From: Deltaproteobacteria bacterium
GTDB lineage: Bacteria > Myxococcota_A > Polyangia > DRWM01 > JAAZOP01
Assembly: GCA_016218815.1 (NCBI GenBank)
Contig: JACRCX010000019.1
Location: 35,860-99,859 of the forward strand
Direction: 5' to 3'
Length of the DNA: 64,000 nucleotides
Each line of letters begins with the position of its first letter. Within the stretch, counting starts at the first letter, position 1. The notes beneath the pieces are model-generated. The model was not told the DNA's origin, searched no databases, and was given only the letters and a program-made list of their open reading frames with translations. A program made the translations under genes and the position numbers. Of this stretch, positions 1-8,567 are shown piece by piece.

Positions 1-1
1 T

Positions 2-1906
2 CCACCGCTCAAGGCCGGCGGCCGCGGCTCGCTGCCGCCCCCGCCGCGCGCCTCGGCCCCGCCTCCGTCCAAGCGCACGATGATGGGCATGCCCGCCGCG
101 CAGATGCCCGGGCCGTCGGCGCCGCCGCCCGTGCCCGGGCCGTCGATGCCGCCGCAGATGTCCGCGCCGCCGGGGCCGACCTCCGGTCCGACGATGCCGC
201 TGCCGGCCGCGCCGCCCATGCCGCTGCCGCCGGCGCCGGGCGTGCGGATGCCGTCGGTCGAGCCGACGATGCCGCTGTCCGCTCCGATGCTGGCGGCCGC
301 CATGCCTCCCGCGCCGATGCCGCAGATGTCGGCGCCGCCCGCCGCTCCGCCGCCGATCATCATGCCCGGACTGCCGCCACCGCCCGCTCCGCCCGCGCCC
401 GTGGCGCCCCCCGCGCCGGCGCCGGAGGCTCCCGCGGCCGCTCCGTCCGCCCCGCCCGCCAAGGGCGAGGGGATGATGGAGTGGGACGACGAGGAGATGG
501 CGACGCAGATCTACGACAAGGCCGACATGATCGAGGCGACCAAGGGCCTATCGATCGACACGTCGGGCCTGTCCAGGACGGGCGCTCCGGTTCCGGCCAA
601 GCCCGCGCCGGCCGCGCCGGCTCCCGCGCCCTCCCACTATCCGGAGGCGCGTCGTTCCAAGGCGCCGATCGTCGCCGTGGCCATCCTGCTCGCGGCCGTG
701 GTCGTGACCGTGCTGATCATCGTCTTCGGCGGGAAGAAGGAGACGCCGAGCGGGGGACCGACCGGCTCGCCCGAGGCGGGGCTGATTGCCGTCGGACCGG
801 AGGGGGACGCCGGAAGCGGGGTTCCCGGTCCGGCCCTCGAAGCCGGCACGTCGGTCCCGGTACCGGTCGCCGACGGGGGAGCCGTGACGCCCGCGACCGA
901 TGCCGGCGCGACGGCGCCCGCCGGGAAAGCGGTCAACGTCATCCTGGCGAGCGAGCTGCAGGCGGCGACGATCTCGATCAACGGGACGGCGACGCCGTGG
1001 CAGCGGAGCCTGTCGGTTCCGGTGCCGGAGGGCGGGACCTCGACGCTGAAGATCGACTGGCCGGGGAAGCAGTGCAAGGAGACCCTGGCCGGGAAGTGTC
1101 CCGAGTGGACGCTCGATCCGTCGATGACGTTCCTGGAGATCGCGGCGACGGACTTCGTCGCGGCGCCGATCCGCCTGGCGTTGCAGGGGACCCTGCGAGA
1201 GGGAGCGGCGCTGTTCGAGAAGGTGACGCCGGCGGGCTCGACGACGTCGACCTACGAGGGCGTGGCGATCACGACCGAGGGGCAGTCGTCGTTCGTCGCG
1301 CTGCTGCCCGGCACGCACACGCTGGTCGTGCGGCGCGAGGGGTTCCCGGACTTCGAGCTGCCGGCGATCACGGTCCCGGAGAACGCGGCGGAGGCACAGC
1401 CGGTAGCGATCCCGCTGCTGGTGGCGCTGGAGGTGACCTCCAAGCCCGAGAGCTGTCGGGTGCTCCTGGCGCAGGGCTCCGGAGAACCGCAGGAGATCGG
1501 CGAGACGGGCACCGACCCGGTGCGGCGCCTGGTCGACTCGTCGCAGAGCTACCGGATCCGGGTCACTCGGTCCGGGTACCGCACGTTCGAGGAGGCGCTG
1601 ACCTTCCAGCCGGGTCAGACGACGCTGGCGATGGCGCCGGAACTGGAGCGCGAGGAAGGGCATCATCCGCCGCCGCCGCCGCCGGGCGAGATGGGCAAGC
1701 TGTCGGTGGTGACGCAGCCTTGGACGATGGTCTACATCCAGGGCCGCCGCGTCCGCCAGACGCCGCTCCTGAACTACGAGCTGGCGGCCGGGCGCTACCA
1801 GCTCACGCTGCTCAATCAGGACGTGGGGATCCGGCACACGGAGATGGTGATCATCCAGGCCGGCCGCACGACGATGATCCGCCGCACCCAGGACCAGCTC
1901 CGGTAG
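2..1906 (+). CDS. PEGA-domain membrane protein, 5'-truncated by window edge
   Basis: The frame is open to the left edge, so the gene begins outside the window. The visible N-terminal third is extremely rich in Pro, Ala and Met with recurring P-x-M-P motifs. An acidic patch follows near nt 480-500, then one transmembrane helix encoded at about nt 661-729 and preceded by basic residues. After the helix come an Ala/Pro/Gly linker and several beta-rich repeats. The last of these (nt about 1695-1890) has the PEGA pattern, with a P-L-L-N-Y-E-L turn and a G-R-Y-Q-L-T-L strand. PEGA domains are usually extracytoplasmic and often sit on Ser/Thr kinases or zinc-ribbon proteins in Myxococcota, but no catalytic domain is visible here. 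It converges on the pilin gene, with 5 nt between stop codons. Confidence 0.75.
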   Translation, partial: PPLKAGGRGSLPPPPRASAPPPSKRTMMGMPAAQMPGPSAPPPVPGPSMPPQMSAPPGPTSGPTMPLPAAPPMPLPPAPGVRMPSVEPTMPLSAPMLAAAMPPAPMPQMSAPPAAPPPIIMPGLPPPPAPPAPVAPPAPAPEAPAAAPSAPPAKGEGMMEWDDEEMATQIYDKADMIEATKGLSIDTSGLSRTGAPVPAKPAPAAPAPAPSHYPEARRSKAPIVAVAILLAAVVVTVLIIVFGGKKETPSGGPTGSPEAGLIAVGPEGDAGSGVPGPALEAGTSVPVPVADGGAVTPATDAGATAPAGKAVNVILASELQAATISINGTATPWQRSLSVPVPEGGTSTLKIDWPGKQCKETLAGKCPEWTLDPSMTFLEIAATDFVAAPIRLALQGTLREGAALFEKVTPAGSTTSTYEGVAITTEGQSSFVALLPGTHTLVVRREGFPDFELPAITVPENAAEAQPVAIPLLVALEVTSKPESCRVLLAQGSGEPQEIGETGTDPVRRLVDSSQSYRIRVTRSGYRTFEEALTFQPGQTTLAMAPELEREEGHHPPPPPPGEMGKLSVVTQPWTMVYIQGRRVRQTPLLNYELAAGRYQLTLLNQDVGIRHTEMVIIQAGRTTMIRRTQDQLR

Positions 1907-1911
1907 GAACG

Positions 1912-2514
1912 CTACTCCGCCTCGTTTTCCACGATCATGTTGCCGAGCGTCGGAGCGCAGCCGCCCGAGGCGCAGAGGACGCGGCCGGCGCGCCGGAAGG
2001 ACGAGAAGGCGCCGTCCCCGTCGACGTCGCCGAAGGCCCCCACGAAGAACCGGGAATCGGTACCGGTGCCGTCGCCGTGGTAGCAGTACTGGTACGAGAT
2101 CGGCTGCGTGATCGTGAACGGGATCATCGACCAGGCGTAGGGCGCCCCCGCGGGCCCCATCCAGTCCGACTCCGCCGGCGTGTAGTGCTTCTGCCGCACG
2201 AGCGCCATGTCGTTCGGAACGCGCTGCTGGCCCGTACCGCCGGTGATGCACTCCATGGCGTTGTTCTGCGGGAACTGGGCGACCATCGCGCTGCTGATGC
2301 CGACGGCGACGGTCGAGGAGGTGGAGTCGCTGGACCGCACGACGTAGTAGCGCTCGAGCAGGCTGGCGATCTTCCCCAGGTTGACGCGCGCCTCGCCGGC
2401 CTTCGACGCGCCGACGAACTTCATGTACAGGGGGATGGCGATCGCCGCCAGGACCCCGAGGATCACGACGACGATCATCAGCTCGACGAGAGTGAAACCG
2501 CGTTTCGAACGCAT
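1912..2514 (-). CDS. pilA: Type IV major pilin (PilA paralogue 1)
   Basis: A 200-residue prepilin. The short leader MRSKRG is followed by the class-A cleavage and methylation motif FTLVELMIVVVILGVLAAIA, with Phe+1 and Glu+5, then the hydrophobic N-terminal helix that packs pilus subunits. The ORF reads open far upstream, but this start is fixed by the leader motif and by a strong GAAGGAGG ribosome site 6 nt before it. The C-terminal half has Cys pairs (QYCYHG and CASGGC) expected to close a disulfide loop. It is clearly paralogous to the pilin at 3608-4210, with the same tail pattern APT-GN. A sigma54-type promoter lies about 115 nt upstream. PilD would cleave and methylate it before assembly. 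Confidence 0.93.
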   Translation of the reverse strand: MRSKRGFTLVELMIVVVILGVLAAIAIPLYMKFVGASKAGEARVNLGKIASLLERYYVVRSSDSTSSTVAVGISSAMVAQFPQNNAMECITGGTGQQRVPNDMALVRQKHYTPAESDWMGPAGAPYAWSMIPFTITQPISYQYCYHGDGTGTDSRFFVGAFGDVDGDGAFSSFRRAGRVLCASGGCAPTLGNMIVENEAE

Positions 2515-2628
2515 CCCGTGCCTCCTTCTTCGCCTCGGCGAGGCGGCCGCGAGGATCGCCAACCGCGGGAGGCGGTGGTGCGACCATCCCTCCCAACAGC
2601 CTCGGGTCCCCGGTCGGACCAGGGTACG

Positions 2629-2644
2629 TGCAAGGGCCGGGCCA
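2629..2644 (-). promoter_or_regulatory. Sigma54 (-24/-12) promoter for pilA paralogue 1
   Basis: Minus-strand TGGCCCGGCCCTTGCA matches the sigma54 consensus TGGCACG-N4-TTGCW at every position but one, with the invariant GG and GC at correct spacing. Initiation would fall near 2619, giving a leader of about 105 nt. An NtrC-family activator is encoded 2.3 kb away, as in other PilR/sigma54-controlled pilA systems. Confidence 0.65.
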
Positions 2645-2656
2645 CGCAAGCGTAAG

Positions 2657-3565
2657 CTACTGCGCCCGGAGCGGCGGGGGGACGAGGCCCTCGGACATCT
2701 GCGCCTGCGCCTCCGGCGAGTTGAGCAGGAGGAACATCCCCGACGTGAGATACGGCTGGCGGTCCTTCCAGAGCTTCTCGAGCGTGCCGGCGGCGCGCTC
2801 GATGCTGGCGACGTCGGTATTGCTGCGAAGCTGGGCGAGACGCGTGAGGATCCGCCGCCGCAGCTCCGGGTCGTCGGTGGCGTAGGCGGACTCCTCCAGA
2901 TGTCTGGCGGCGACATCGTCGAGGTTGACCTGCTCCAGGGCCCGCGTCGCGGCCAGGGCCATCCACGGCGCACCCCCGCCGAGGGCGGCCTCGGCGCGGA
3001 GATGTTCGGCCCCTTCGACCTTGGCGCGCAGGACGCGCCGGTCGTCGTCGATCCAGCGGGGAAGCTCGTAGAACAGGTTGTAGCCGAGCATGCCGTGCAG
3101 GTCGGCGTCGTCGGGAAACCGGGCGACGCCGGCCCGCAGGAACCGGATGCCGGCCTCGACGTTGTCCGGATTGATCCAGCCGGTGGTCGCCAGGGGGATG
3201 GCGTAGCCGGCCCAGGCATAGGGCGCGCGGAAGAACGGGTCGAGCGACGTGATGGCCTCGACGTAGCTCGACATGAACTTCGGGTCGCGCTTCTGCGAGG
3301 TCTGGGAACCGTAGTAGACGAGCAGCCGCGTCCACACGATGTCGGCGACGGCCTCGGTGTACCCCGCGGCCAGCATTCGCGCGGCGCCGGGGGACGGGAG
3401 GACGAAGGTGTCCGCGGGCGGCGGCGAGCCGGCGCGCGCCACCCGCAGCTCGAGCCGGGCGAGCCCTCCCACCAGGGCGAGGACGCAGATCGCGGTGACC
3501 GTGATTGCCGTGGCCACGACGAGTCGTGGCCAGCGGGAGAGTCGCGGTAGCGGCGGGAGGCGCAT
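2657..3565 (-). CDS. Membrane-anchored TPR-like protein of unknown function
   Basis: A 302-residue protein with one N-terminal transmembrane helix (about residues 15-38, rich in V, A, I and L after several Arg). The soluble part is largely alpha-helical with repeated A-x-x-W/Y and P-x-x-A helical pairs (for example FFRAPYAWAGYAIPLATTG and DADLHGMLGYNLFYELP), reminiscent of degenerate tetratricopeptide repeats. It lies between two pilin genes on the same strand, 42 nt downstream of the next gene's stop, so it may be co-transcribed with pilA paralogue 2. A role as a pilus accessory factor is suggested only by position. Not recognised as a named family. Confidence 0.75.
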   Translation of the reverse strand: MRLPPLPRLSRWPRLVVATAITVTAICVLALVGGLARLELRVARAGSPPPADTFVLPSPGAARMLAAGYTEAVADIVWTRLLVYYGSQTSQKRDPKFMSSYVEAITSLDPFFRAPYAWAGYAIPLATTGWINPDNVEAGIRFLRAGVARFPDDADLHGMLGYNLFYELPRWIDDDRRVLRAKVEGAEHLRAEAALGGGAPWMALAATRALEQVNLDDVAARHLEESAYATDDPELRRRILTRLAQLRSNTDVASIERAAGTLEKLWKDRQPYLTSGMFLLLNSPEAQAQMSEGLVPPPLRAQ

Positions 3566-3607
3566 GGACTGGAGAAACGGCGAGCGGCGACGGCCGAGGA
3601 GCGGGAG

Positions 3608-4210
3608 CTACTCGGTCTCGTTGGTCACGACGACGTTGCCGACCGTCGGCGCGCAGTTGCCGGCCGAGCAGATGACCTTGCCGCGTCGCTGGAACGTGGA
3701 GTACGTCGTGTCACCATCGACGTCGCCGAACGCGCCGACCATGAACTCCGAATCCGTGGCGACGCCGGCGCCGTGGTAGCAGTACTGGTAGGCGATGGGC
3801 ATCGTGATGGAGAACGGGATGTCGCCCCAGGGCACGCCCGCCGCGGGATCGACCCAGTCCGACTCGGCCGGGGTGTACTTCTTGTTGGAGACGTCGGCGA
3901 TCACGGCCGGGACGTTGGAGATGGGGCCCGTGTCGGCGTTGATGCAGGTGTCGCCGCACTGCGGGTACTGGGCGACCATCGTGGTCGAGGTCCCGACCGC
4001 GACGGTGAGGTCGGTGGCGGTGTTGGCGCGGGAGTCGTAGTAGCGCTCGAGGAGGCTGCCGATCTTGCCCAGGTTGAGGCGAGCCTCGCCGGCCTTCGAG
4101 GACTGTACGAACTTCATGTACAGCGGGATGGCGATGGCCGCGAGAATGCCGAGGATGACGACGACGATCATCAGCTCGACCAGGGTAAAGCCCTTCTTGT
4201 TCCGATTCAT
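3608..4210 (-). CDS. pilA: Type IV major pilin (PilA paralogue 2)
   Basis: A 200-residue prepilin with leader MNRNKKG, then FTLVELMIVVVILGILAAIA with Glu+5. It aligns almost without gaps with the pilin at 1912-2514, sharing IPLYMKFV, SKAGEAR-NLGKI-SLLERYY, KYTPAESDW, YQYCYHG and CAPT-GN. It carries an additional Cys pair (CGDTC) absent from paralogue 1. The start is preceded by GAAGGAGGAG. Two tandem, similar pilins can exchange sequence by recombination, or can serve different surfaces or growth phases. Which one is the dominant subunit cannot be read from the sequence. Confidence 0.93.
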   Translation of the reverse strand: MNRNKKGFTLVELMIVVVILGILAAIAIPLYMKFVQSSKAGEARLNLGKIGSLLERYYDSRANTATDLTVAVGTSTTMVAQYPQCGDTCINADTGPISNVPAVIADVSNKKYTPAESDWVDPAAGVPWGDIPFSITMPIAYQYCYHGAGVATDSEFMVGAFGDVDGDTTYSTFQRRGKVICSAGNCAPTVGNVVVTNETE

Positions 4211-4237
4211 GTCCGACTCCTCCTTCTTTCAGGGCGA

Positions 4238-4254
4238 CAGGCCACCGTGGCCTG
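4238..4254. other. Perfect inverted repeat between prepilin genes
   Basis: CAGGCCAC and GTGGCCTG flank a single C. The site lies between the stop of the third prepilin and the ribosome site of pilA paralogue 2. It could be a processing hairpin, an attenuator or an operator. There is no T-run, so it is not a classical terminator. Confidence 0.5.
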
Positions 4255-4271
4255 GCCCGCTACCGGCGCGC

Positions 4272-4841
4272 TCAAGGGGTGCCGCGGAGCACCGTCATTA
4301 TGTTCACCTTGCTGGACAGCAGGAACTGGGAACACTGACCCTCGGCCGGCGTGTCGCTCGGATTGCCTCCGGCATTGGGGTTGCCCCACGCCGCAGCCGC
4401 CCACCAGTGGTCGTTGGCGTCCCCGGCGAATCCGGCCGGGACGCCAAGGCTGGAGGGATCCGTGCCCGGGAGACCGGCGACGACCACGTAGCCGAAACGC
4501 ACGGCGCTCTGCGGGCGGAAGCCGAGCTGGTTCCAGGCGGTGTAGATGGGATCGCCGCCGCCCACCCAGCCGAGGAAACCGAAGTCGCCGCGCGGCGCGT
4601 TGACCGGGCGGCGGTTGGCGTAGGAGAACGATCCGGACACGTTGAGGAACTGTCCGAACTCGGCCCGGTACGCGTCCTGCTTCGCCGCGATGTCGCGCAG
4701 CAGTGCCTGCGCCTCCGCCGATTTCGACTGGTGCAACTGCGACTGGAAGGTGGGCACGGCGATCGCCGCCAGCACCCCGAGGATGATCACGACGATCATC
4801 AACTCCAGCAGCGTGAACCCCTTGGACACCTTGCCACTCAT
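4272..4841 (-). CDS. Type IV prepilin-like protein
   Basis: A 189-residue protein with leader MSGKVSKG followed by FTLLELMIVVIILGVLAAIA, so a processed prepilin with Glu+5. After the N-terminal helix it diverges fully from the two PilA paralogues: SKSAEAQALLRDIAAKQDAYRAEFG is typical of the alpha1-C region, then a Gly/Pro/Trp-rich globular part with WWAAAAWGNPNAGGNPSD near residues 140-160 and one Cys. It may be a minor pilin or a third subunit type. It lies 61 nt upstream of pilA paralogue 2, so the two could be co-transcribed. The start has GGGAGG 5 nt upstream. Confidence 0.88.
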   Translation of the reverse strand: MSGKVSKGFTLLELMIVVIILGVLAAIAVPTFQSQLHQSKSAEAQALLRDIAAKQDAYRAEFGQFLNVSGSFSYANRRPVNAPRGDFGFLGWVGGGDPIYTAWNQLGFRPQSAVRFGYVVVAGLPGTDPSSLGVPAGFAGDANDHWWAAAAWGNPNAGGNPSDTPAEGQCSQFLLSSKVNIMTVLRGTP

Positions 4842-4856
4842 CTGGACCTCCCTTCA

Positions 4857-4872
4857 AGCAAGCGGCGCGCCA
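4857..4872 (-). promoter_or_regulatory. Possible sigma54 promoter upstream of prepilin
   Basis: Minus-strand TGGCGCGCCGCTTGCT fits the -24/-12 consensus with one mismatch. The predicted start point would fall only about 5 nt before the ATG, downstream of the Shine-Dalgarno, so the match may be fortuitous or the transcript nearly leaderless. Confidence 0.3.
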
Positions 4873-4955
4873 ACGTGGCGCCCGCGCCCGCACCGAACGA
4901 TTCCGCCCGGTTGCACGCCCGCGCGACCGGACCGGGGCGCAAGTGACGAAGAACG

Positions 4956-6389
4956 TCAGTCCCTTGCGCCGATTTTTGTCGCTTCCGACCCCTCCTCCGC
5001 CTGCCCGATGCGATGCTTGCCCAGCCGGTAACGCAAGGACCGCTCGGTGATCCCGAGATAGTGAGCCAGGTCACGATGCTTCGATCCCACCTCCGCCACC
5101 GCCTGGACCAGCACCCGCCGCTCGACGCCGTCCATGAAGTCGTCCAGCGACATCCCGGGCTCGCGCGTGAGGACCGGGGCGTCGGGCGGTCCCGACGTCG
5201 CGGAGCGGCCGAGACGGACGGCGTCGGCGTCGACCTGGGCGCCGTCGCTCATCGCCACCGCCCGCTCGATCACGTTGGCCAGCTCGCGCACGTTGCCGGG
5301 GAAGTCGTGCGCCAGGAGGCGCTGGAAGGCGGCCTCCGTGAAGCCGGTCATCTTCCGTCCGAGCTGCTCGCCGTACTTGTGCAGGAACTGCTCGGCGAGG
5401 GGCTTGATGTCCGCCAGCCGCTCGCGCAGCGGCGGCATCTCGATGCGCAGCACGTTCAGGCGGTAGAACAGGTCCTCGCGGAACCGCCCCGCCCGAACCT
5501 CGGCCTCCAGATCGCGGTTCGTCGCCGCGACGACCCGCACGTCGACGGCGATCTCCTCGACGCCGCCGACCGGCTTGACGACGCGCTCCTGGAGCACGCG
5601 CAGGAGCTTCACCTGCATCCCGAGCGGCAGCTCGGCGATCTCGTCGAGGAACACGGTGCCGCCGTCGGCCGAGCGGAACAGGCCGGGCTGGGCGGCGAGG
5701 GCCCCGGTGAACGCGCCGCGCATGTGTCCGAACAGCTCGGACTCGATCAGCGTCTCCGGGATGGACCCGCAGTCGACCACGACGAACGGCTTTCCCGCCC
5801 GCGTCCCCTCGTGGTGGATCGCCCGCGCGACCAGCTCCTTGCCGGTCCCGCTCTCCCCGGTCACCAGGACGTTGGTCGGGATCTGGGCCGCGCGACGGCA
5901 AACGCCGATCACCGCCGCCATCCGGTCGGAGGCGGCGATGATCTCGCCGAACGAGCGGCGTCCGGCGACGCGCGCTCGGAGCCGCGTGTTCTCGTCGATC
6001 AGGCGCCGCTTCTCGATCGCCCGCTCGGCCCGCACGCGCAGCTCCTCCATGGCGTACGGTTTCTGCACGTAGTCGTGGGCGCCGAGGCGCATCGCGGCCA
6101 GGGCCGTCTCCACCGTGGCGTGGGCGGTGATCACGATCACCTGCGTGTCGGCCGACCGCTCCCTCGCCGCGCGAAGGACCTCGATGCCGTCCGTGACGGG
6201 CATGACGAGATCGGTCACGACGAGGTCGTAGGGGGGGGAGGAGCGGATGGCATCGAGGGCCTTGCCGCCGTCGACGGCGAGGGCCACGTCCCAGCCGGCA
6301 CGCCGGAAGAGCACGTCCAGGGTGGTACGGATGCCGTCCTCGTCATCGACGACGAGGATGCGCGGCCGGTCGTGGTCGGCGGCACTCAT
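4956..6389 (-). CDS. NtrC-family sigma54-dependent response regulator (PilR-like)
   Basis: A 477-residue three-domain activator. Residues 10-125 form a receiver domain (LVVDDEDG acidic pocket, phospho-acceptor Asp in DLVVTDLVMP). Residues about 150-385 form the AAA+ domain, with Walker A GESGTGKE, the sigma54-contact loop GAFTGA, Walker B-like GTVFLDEI and arginine-finger region. The C-terminus is a Fis-type helix-turn-helix (LAHYLGITERSLRYRLGKH). The start MSAADHD was chosen because it immediately precedes the receiver fold; the frame is open farther upstream. Lying beside three pilins, one with a sigma54 promoter, it is probably the pilin regulator, but no PilS-like kinase is adjacent. Confidence 0.93.
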   Translation of the reverse strand: MSAADHDRPRILVVDDEDGIRTTLDVLFRRAGWDVALAVDGGKALDAIRSSPPYDLVVTDLVMPVTDGIEVLRAARERSADTQVIVITAHATVETALAAMRLGAHDYVQKPYAMEELRVRAERAIEKRRLIDENTRLRARVAGRRSFGEIIAASDRMAAVIGVCRRAAQIPTNVLVTGESGTGKELVARAIHHEGTRAGKPFVVVDCGSIPETLIESELFGHMRGAFTGALAAQPGLFRSADGGTVFLDEIAELPLGMQVKLLRVLQERVVKPVGGVEEIAVDVRVVAATNRDLEAEVRAGRFREDLFYRLNVLRIEMPPLRERLADIKPLAEQFLHKYGEQLGRKMTGFTEAAFQRLLAHDFPGNVRELANVIERAVAMSDGAQVDADAVRLGRSATSGPPDAPVLTREPGMSLDDFMDGVERRVLVQAVAEVGSKHRDLAHYLGITERSLRYRLGKHRIGQAEEGSEATKIGARD

Positions 6390-6400
6390 CGCTCCCGCCG

Positions 6401-8392
6401 CTACGGTACCACGGCCGCCTCGGGCCCGCCATCGGTCTCGCGGAGGTACCGGTCGGCCTCCTCCGGCAAGGCCCAGACGACGACCTGGTCGCCGGGCTCC
6501 AGATCGGGGCTGTAGCCGAAGCGGTTGATGCGCGTGAGCGAGGTCTTGGTCGTGCCGAAGCGCCCCGCAATCGACTCCACCGTGTCGCCCTCCACCACCA
6601 CGTAGACGATGCGCTCGCGCCCGTCCTCCTGCGCCAGGTGCTCGAGCTGTTCGGTGGAGCCGACGACGTAGACGGCCACGTCCTCCTCGCCCAGCACGAT
6701 GGCCGCGGCGCGGTCGAAGGCGGCCGGGGCGAAGATCTGGAGGACGAGCCCGGGCGTCAGGTTGGCCTCGGGGTCGATCACGTTCCACGTCACGAGGTCG
6801 GTCGGCGTGACGCCGAACGCGGCCGCGACGGCCTCCAGCCGGTCGCCCGCGAGGACGCGGTAGAACAGGCGCTCGCGATCCGGGTAGACGAAGGTGTCGG
6901 CCGGGACGACCACGTCCGGCGGCTCCTGGACCGCCTCCACGTCGCGCGGCTCCACGTCGGGCACCTCGATCACGTCGCCTCCCCGCACCGACTCGTCATC
7001 CTCCAGGCCGTTGAGCCGCCGGATGCGGGACGCCGTGGTCCCGAAGCGCTCGGCGACCTGCCCGATCGTCTCGCCGAAGCGGACGGCGTACGTCCGCGTC
7101 TGGTCCTCTTCCCTGGCCGCGGCGAGCCGCGCCACGAAGCCCTCCTCCGCGCCCGCCGGAACGCGGACCCACCAGGTCTCCTCGCCGGGCGGCGTGCGAT
7201 CGCGCAGCAGCTCCGGGTTCAGCGCCTTCAGGTCCGCCAGCGGAATGCGCGCCGCCGACGCCAACGCCGTCAGCCGCACGACCCCGCGGACCTCCACCAG
7301 GTCGTACCCCCGCGGCGCGTCCAGCTCGAGCCCGGCGAGCCCGAACTTGTCGAGGTTGCGCGCGACGATGGCGACGGCGAGGGCCTTCGGCACGTACGAC
7401 GTCGTGCCGTACGGCAGGGCGTTCTCCGTTCCGGCGAGCGTCCAGTAGTCGTTGGAGCCGTACTTGAGGATCACGCGTTCCAGGCCGGCGTAGCCCATGT
7501 TGAACCCGGCCAGGGCCAGGTCCCACGAGCCGAACCGCGCGTGGAGATCGGAGAAGTACAGCGCCACCGCCTCCGTCGCCATCTCCGGGTTGCGCCGCTG
7601 ATCGACCCAGCGGCTCTGCGGCAGGCCGTAGTCGCGACCGCCCTCCGGCATGAACTGCCACAGGCCGACCGCGCCGGCCGAGGAACGCTCCGTCGGATCG
7701 AAGCTCGACTCGATCGCCGCCACCCAGAGCAGGTCCTCGGGCAGCTCGTGACGCCGCAGGACCTCGCGGATCATCTCGCCCCACCGGCCGGAGCGGCGGA
7801 TCCAGGAGGTCACCGCGTTGTGGTACGAGCCGCCCTCGCGGAACTGCTCGAGGTACCAGATCAGGCGTTCGGTCCAGTGCACCGGAAGGTCCGGCAGGAC
7901 CAGCCCCTGGAGCCACGTCAGGTCGCGCTCGCCCCCCGAGGCCTCCGTCGACAAGTCCGCGTCGCCGGCGGTGGACGCGACGCCGGCAGCGGTGTCCACG
8001 GCGGCCGGTTCGACCGGAGCCCCGGCGGCATCGACCGCGGCGGTGGTGAACACCGGCGGGACGGGCTCGCCCACGAACAGCCCGGCGGAAGGCGCCGCGT
8101 CCGCGGTGCACTCCGCCCCGGGCCCGAAGAACGCGCGGCACGCCGCCAGGTCCATCTCCGCCTGGTCGGCTTCCAGCGGGCTGGGACCCTCGGCCGGAGG
8201 CTCGCCGCTGCGCCGCGAGTCCGCCCGGAGCACCGCCCGGTCGTGCTCGTTCACCTTGAGCACGACCGGATACGGGTCGGAACCCTCGGCGACGACGAGA
8301 GTCGCCTCGTGGGCCTCCTGGGCGCGCGCGGGCGCCGCGACGAGCGACAACACGACGCTTGCGACGGGGATGCCGGCGCGGAACGGGTGCAC
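6401..8392 (-). CDS. Lytic transglycosylase with LysM repeats (MltD-like)
   Basis: A 663-residue exported murein transglycosylase. An N-terminal signal peptide ends near APARAQE. A low-complexity linker spans residues about 60-160. The GH23 SLT domain (about 195-330) has the catalytic Glu in AAIESSFDP and the downstream motifs SAGAVGLWQFMP and GFNMGYAGLERVI. Three or four LysM-type modules follow (YAVRFGETIGQVAERFGTT, FYRVLAGDRLEAVAAAFGV, VYVVVEGDTVESIAGRFGT), which bind GlcNAc in peptidoglycan. It cleaves glycan strands to give 1,6-anhydro ends, useful for wall turnover or for passing machines such as pili through the wall. It ends 11 nt before the regulator gene, so the two may share a transcript. 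Confidence 0.93.
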   Translation of the reverse strand: MHPFRAGIPVASVVLSLVAAPARAQEAHEATLVVAEGSDPYPVVLKVNEHDRAVLRADSRRSGEPPAEGPSPLEADQAEMDLAACRAFFGPGAECTADAAPSAGLFVGEPVPPVFTTAAVDAAGAPVEPAAVDTAAGVASTAGDADLSTEASGGERDLTWLQGLVLPDLPVHWTERLIWYLEQFREGGSYHNAVTSWIRRSGRWGEMIREVLRRHELPEDLLWVAAIESSFDPTERSSAGAVGLWQFMPEGGRDYGLPQSRWVDQRRNPEMATEAVALYFSDLHARFGSWDLALAGFNMGYAGLERVILKYGSNDYWTLAGTENALPYGTTSYVPKALAVAIVARNLDKFGLAGLELDAPRGYDLVEVRGVVRLTALASAARIPLADLKALNPELLRDRTPPGEETWWVRVPAGAEEGFVARLAAAREEDQTRTYAVRFGETIGQVAERFGTTASRIRRLNGLEDDESVRGGDVIEVPDVEPRDVEAVQEPPDVVVPADTFVYPDRERLFYRVLAGDRLEAVAAAFGVTPTDLVTWNVIDPEANLTPGLVLQIFAPAAFDRAAAIVLGEEDVAVYVVGSTEQLEHLAQEDGRERIVYVVVEGDTVESIAGRFGTTKTSLTRINRFGYSPDLEPGDQVVVWALPEEADRYLRETDGGPEAAVVP

Positions 8393-8486
8393 GAAGTCGA
8401 CTGTAGACGGACGCGGTCAGGGCGGCAAATAACGCCACCGCGAGCGCCTCCGGGGACGGCCGCGCCCGCGCGCCGGCGCCGTCCCG

Positions 8487-8517
8487 CTGATCTGGCGTCG
8501 CGCAGCGACGACATCAG
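8487..8517 (-). terminator. Hairpin in intergenic gap
   Basis: CTGAT/ATCAG outer arms enclose CGTCGC-GCA-GCGACG. It lies in the 175-bp gap downstream of the minus-strand GT-C gene and upstream of the transglycosylase. No T-run follows. Confidence 0.45.
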
Positions 8518-8530
8518 ACTGAGGGGCGGC

Positions 8531-8554
8531 CGTTCCGCGCAACCGCGCGGAACG
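8531..8554 (-). terminator. Hairpin after GT-C/TPR gene
   Basis: Perfect 9-bp arms CGTTCCGCG/CGCGGAACG with a 6-nt loop, 14 nt past the stop of the minus-strand gene. Probably a structural terminator or 3'-end stabiliser; no U-tract is seen. Confidence 0.5.
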
Positions 8555-8567
8555 ACGCCATCGAAGT

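Noticed and set aside
4857..4872. A firm sigma54 promoter for the third prepilin
   Set aside because: The match is good but the inferred start point would remove the Shine-Dalgarno, so it is kept only as a low-confidence site.
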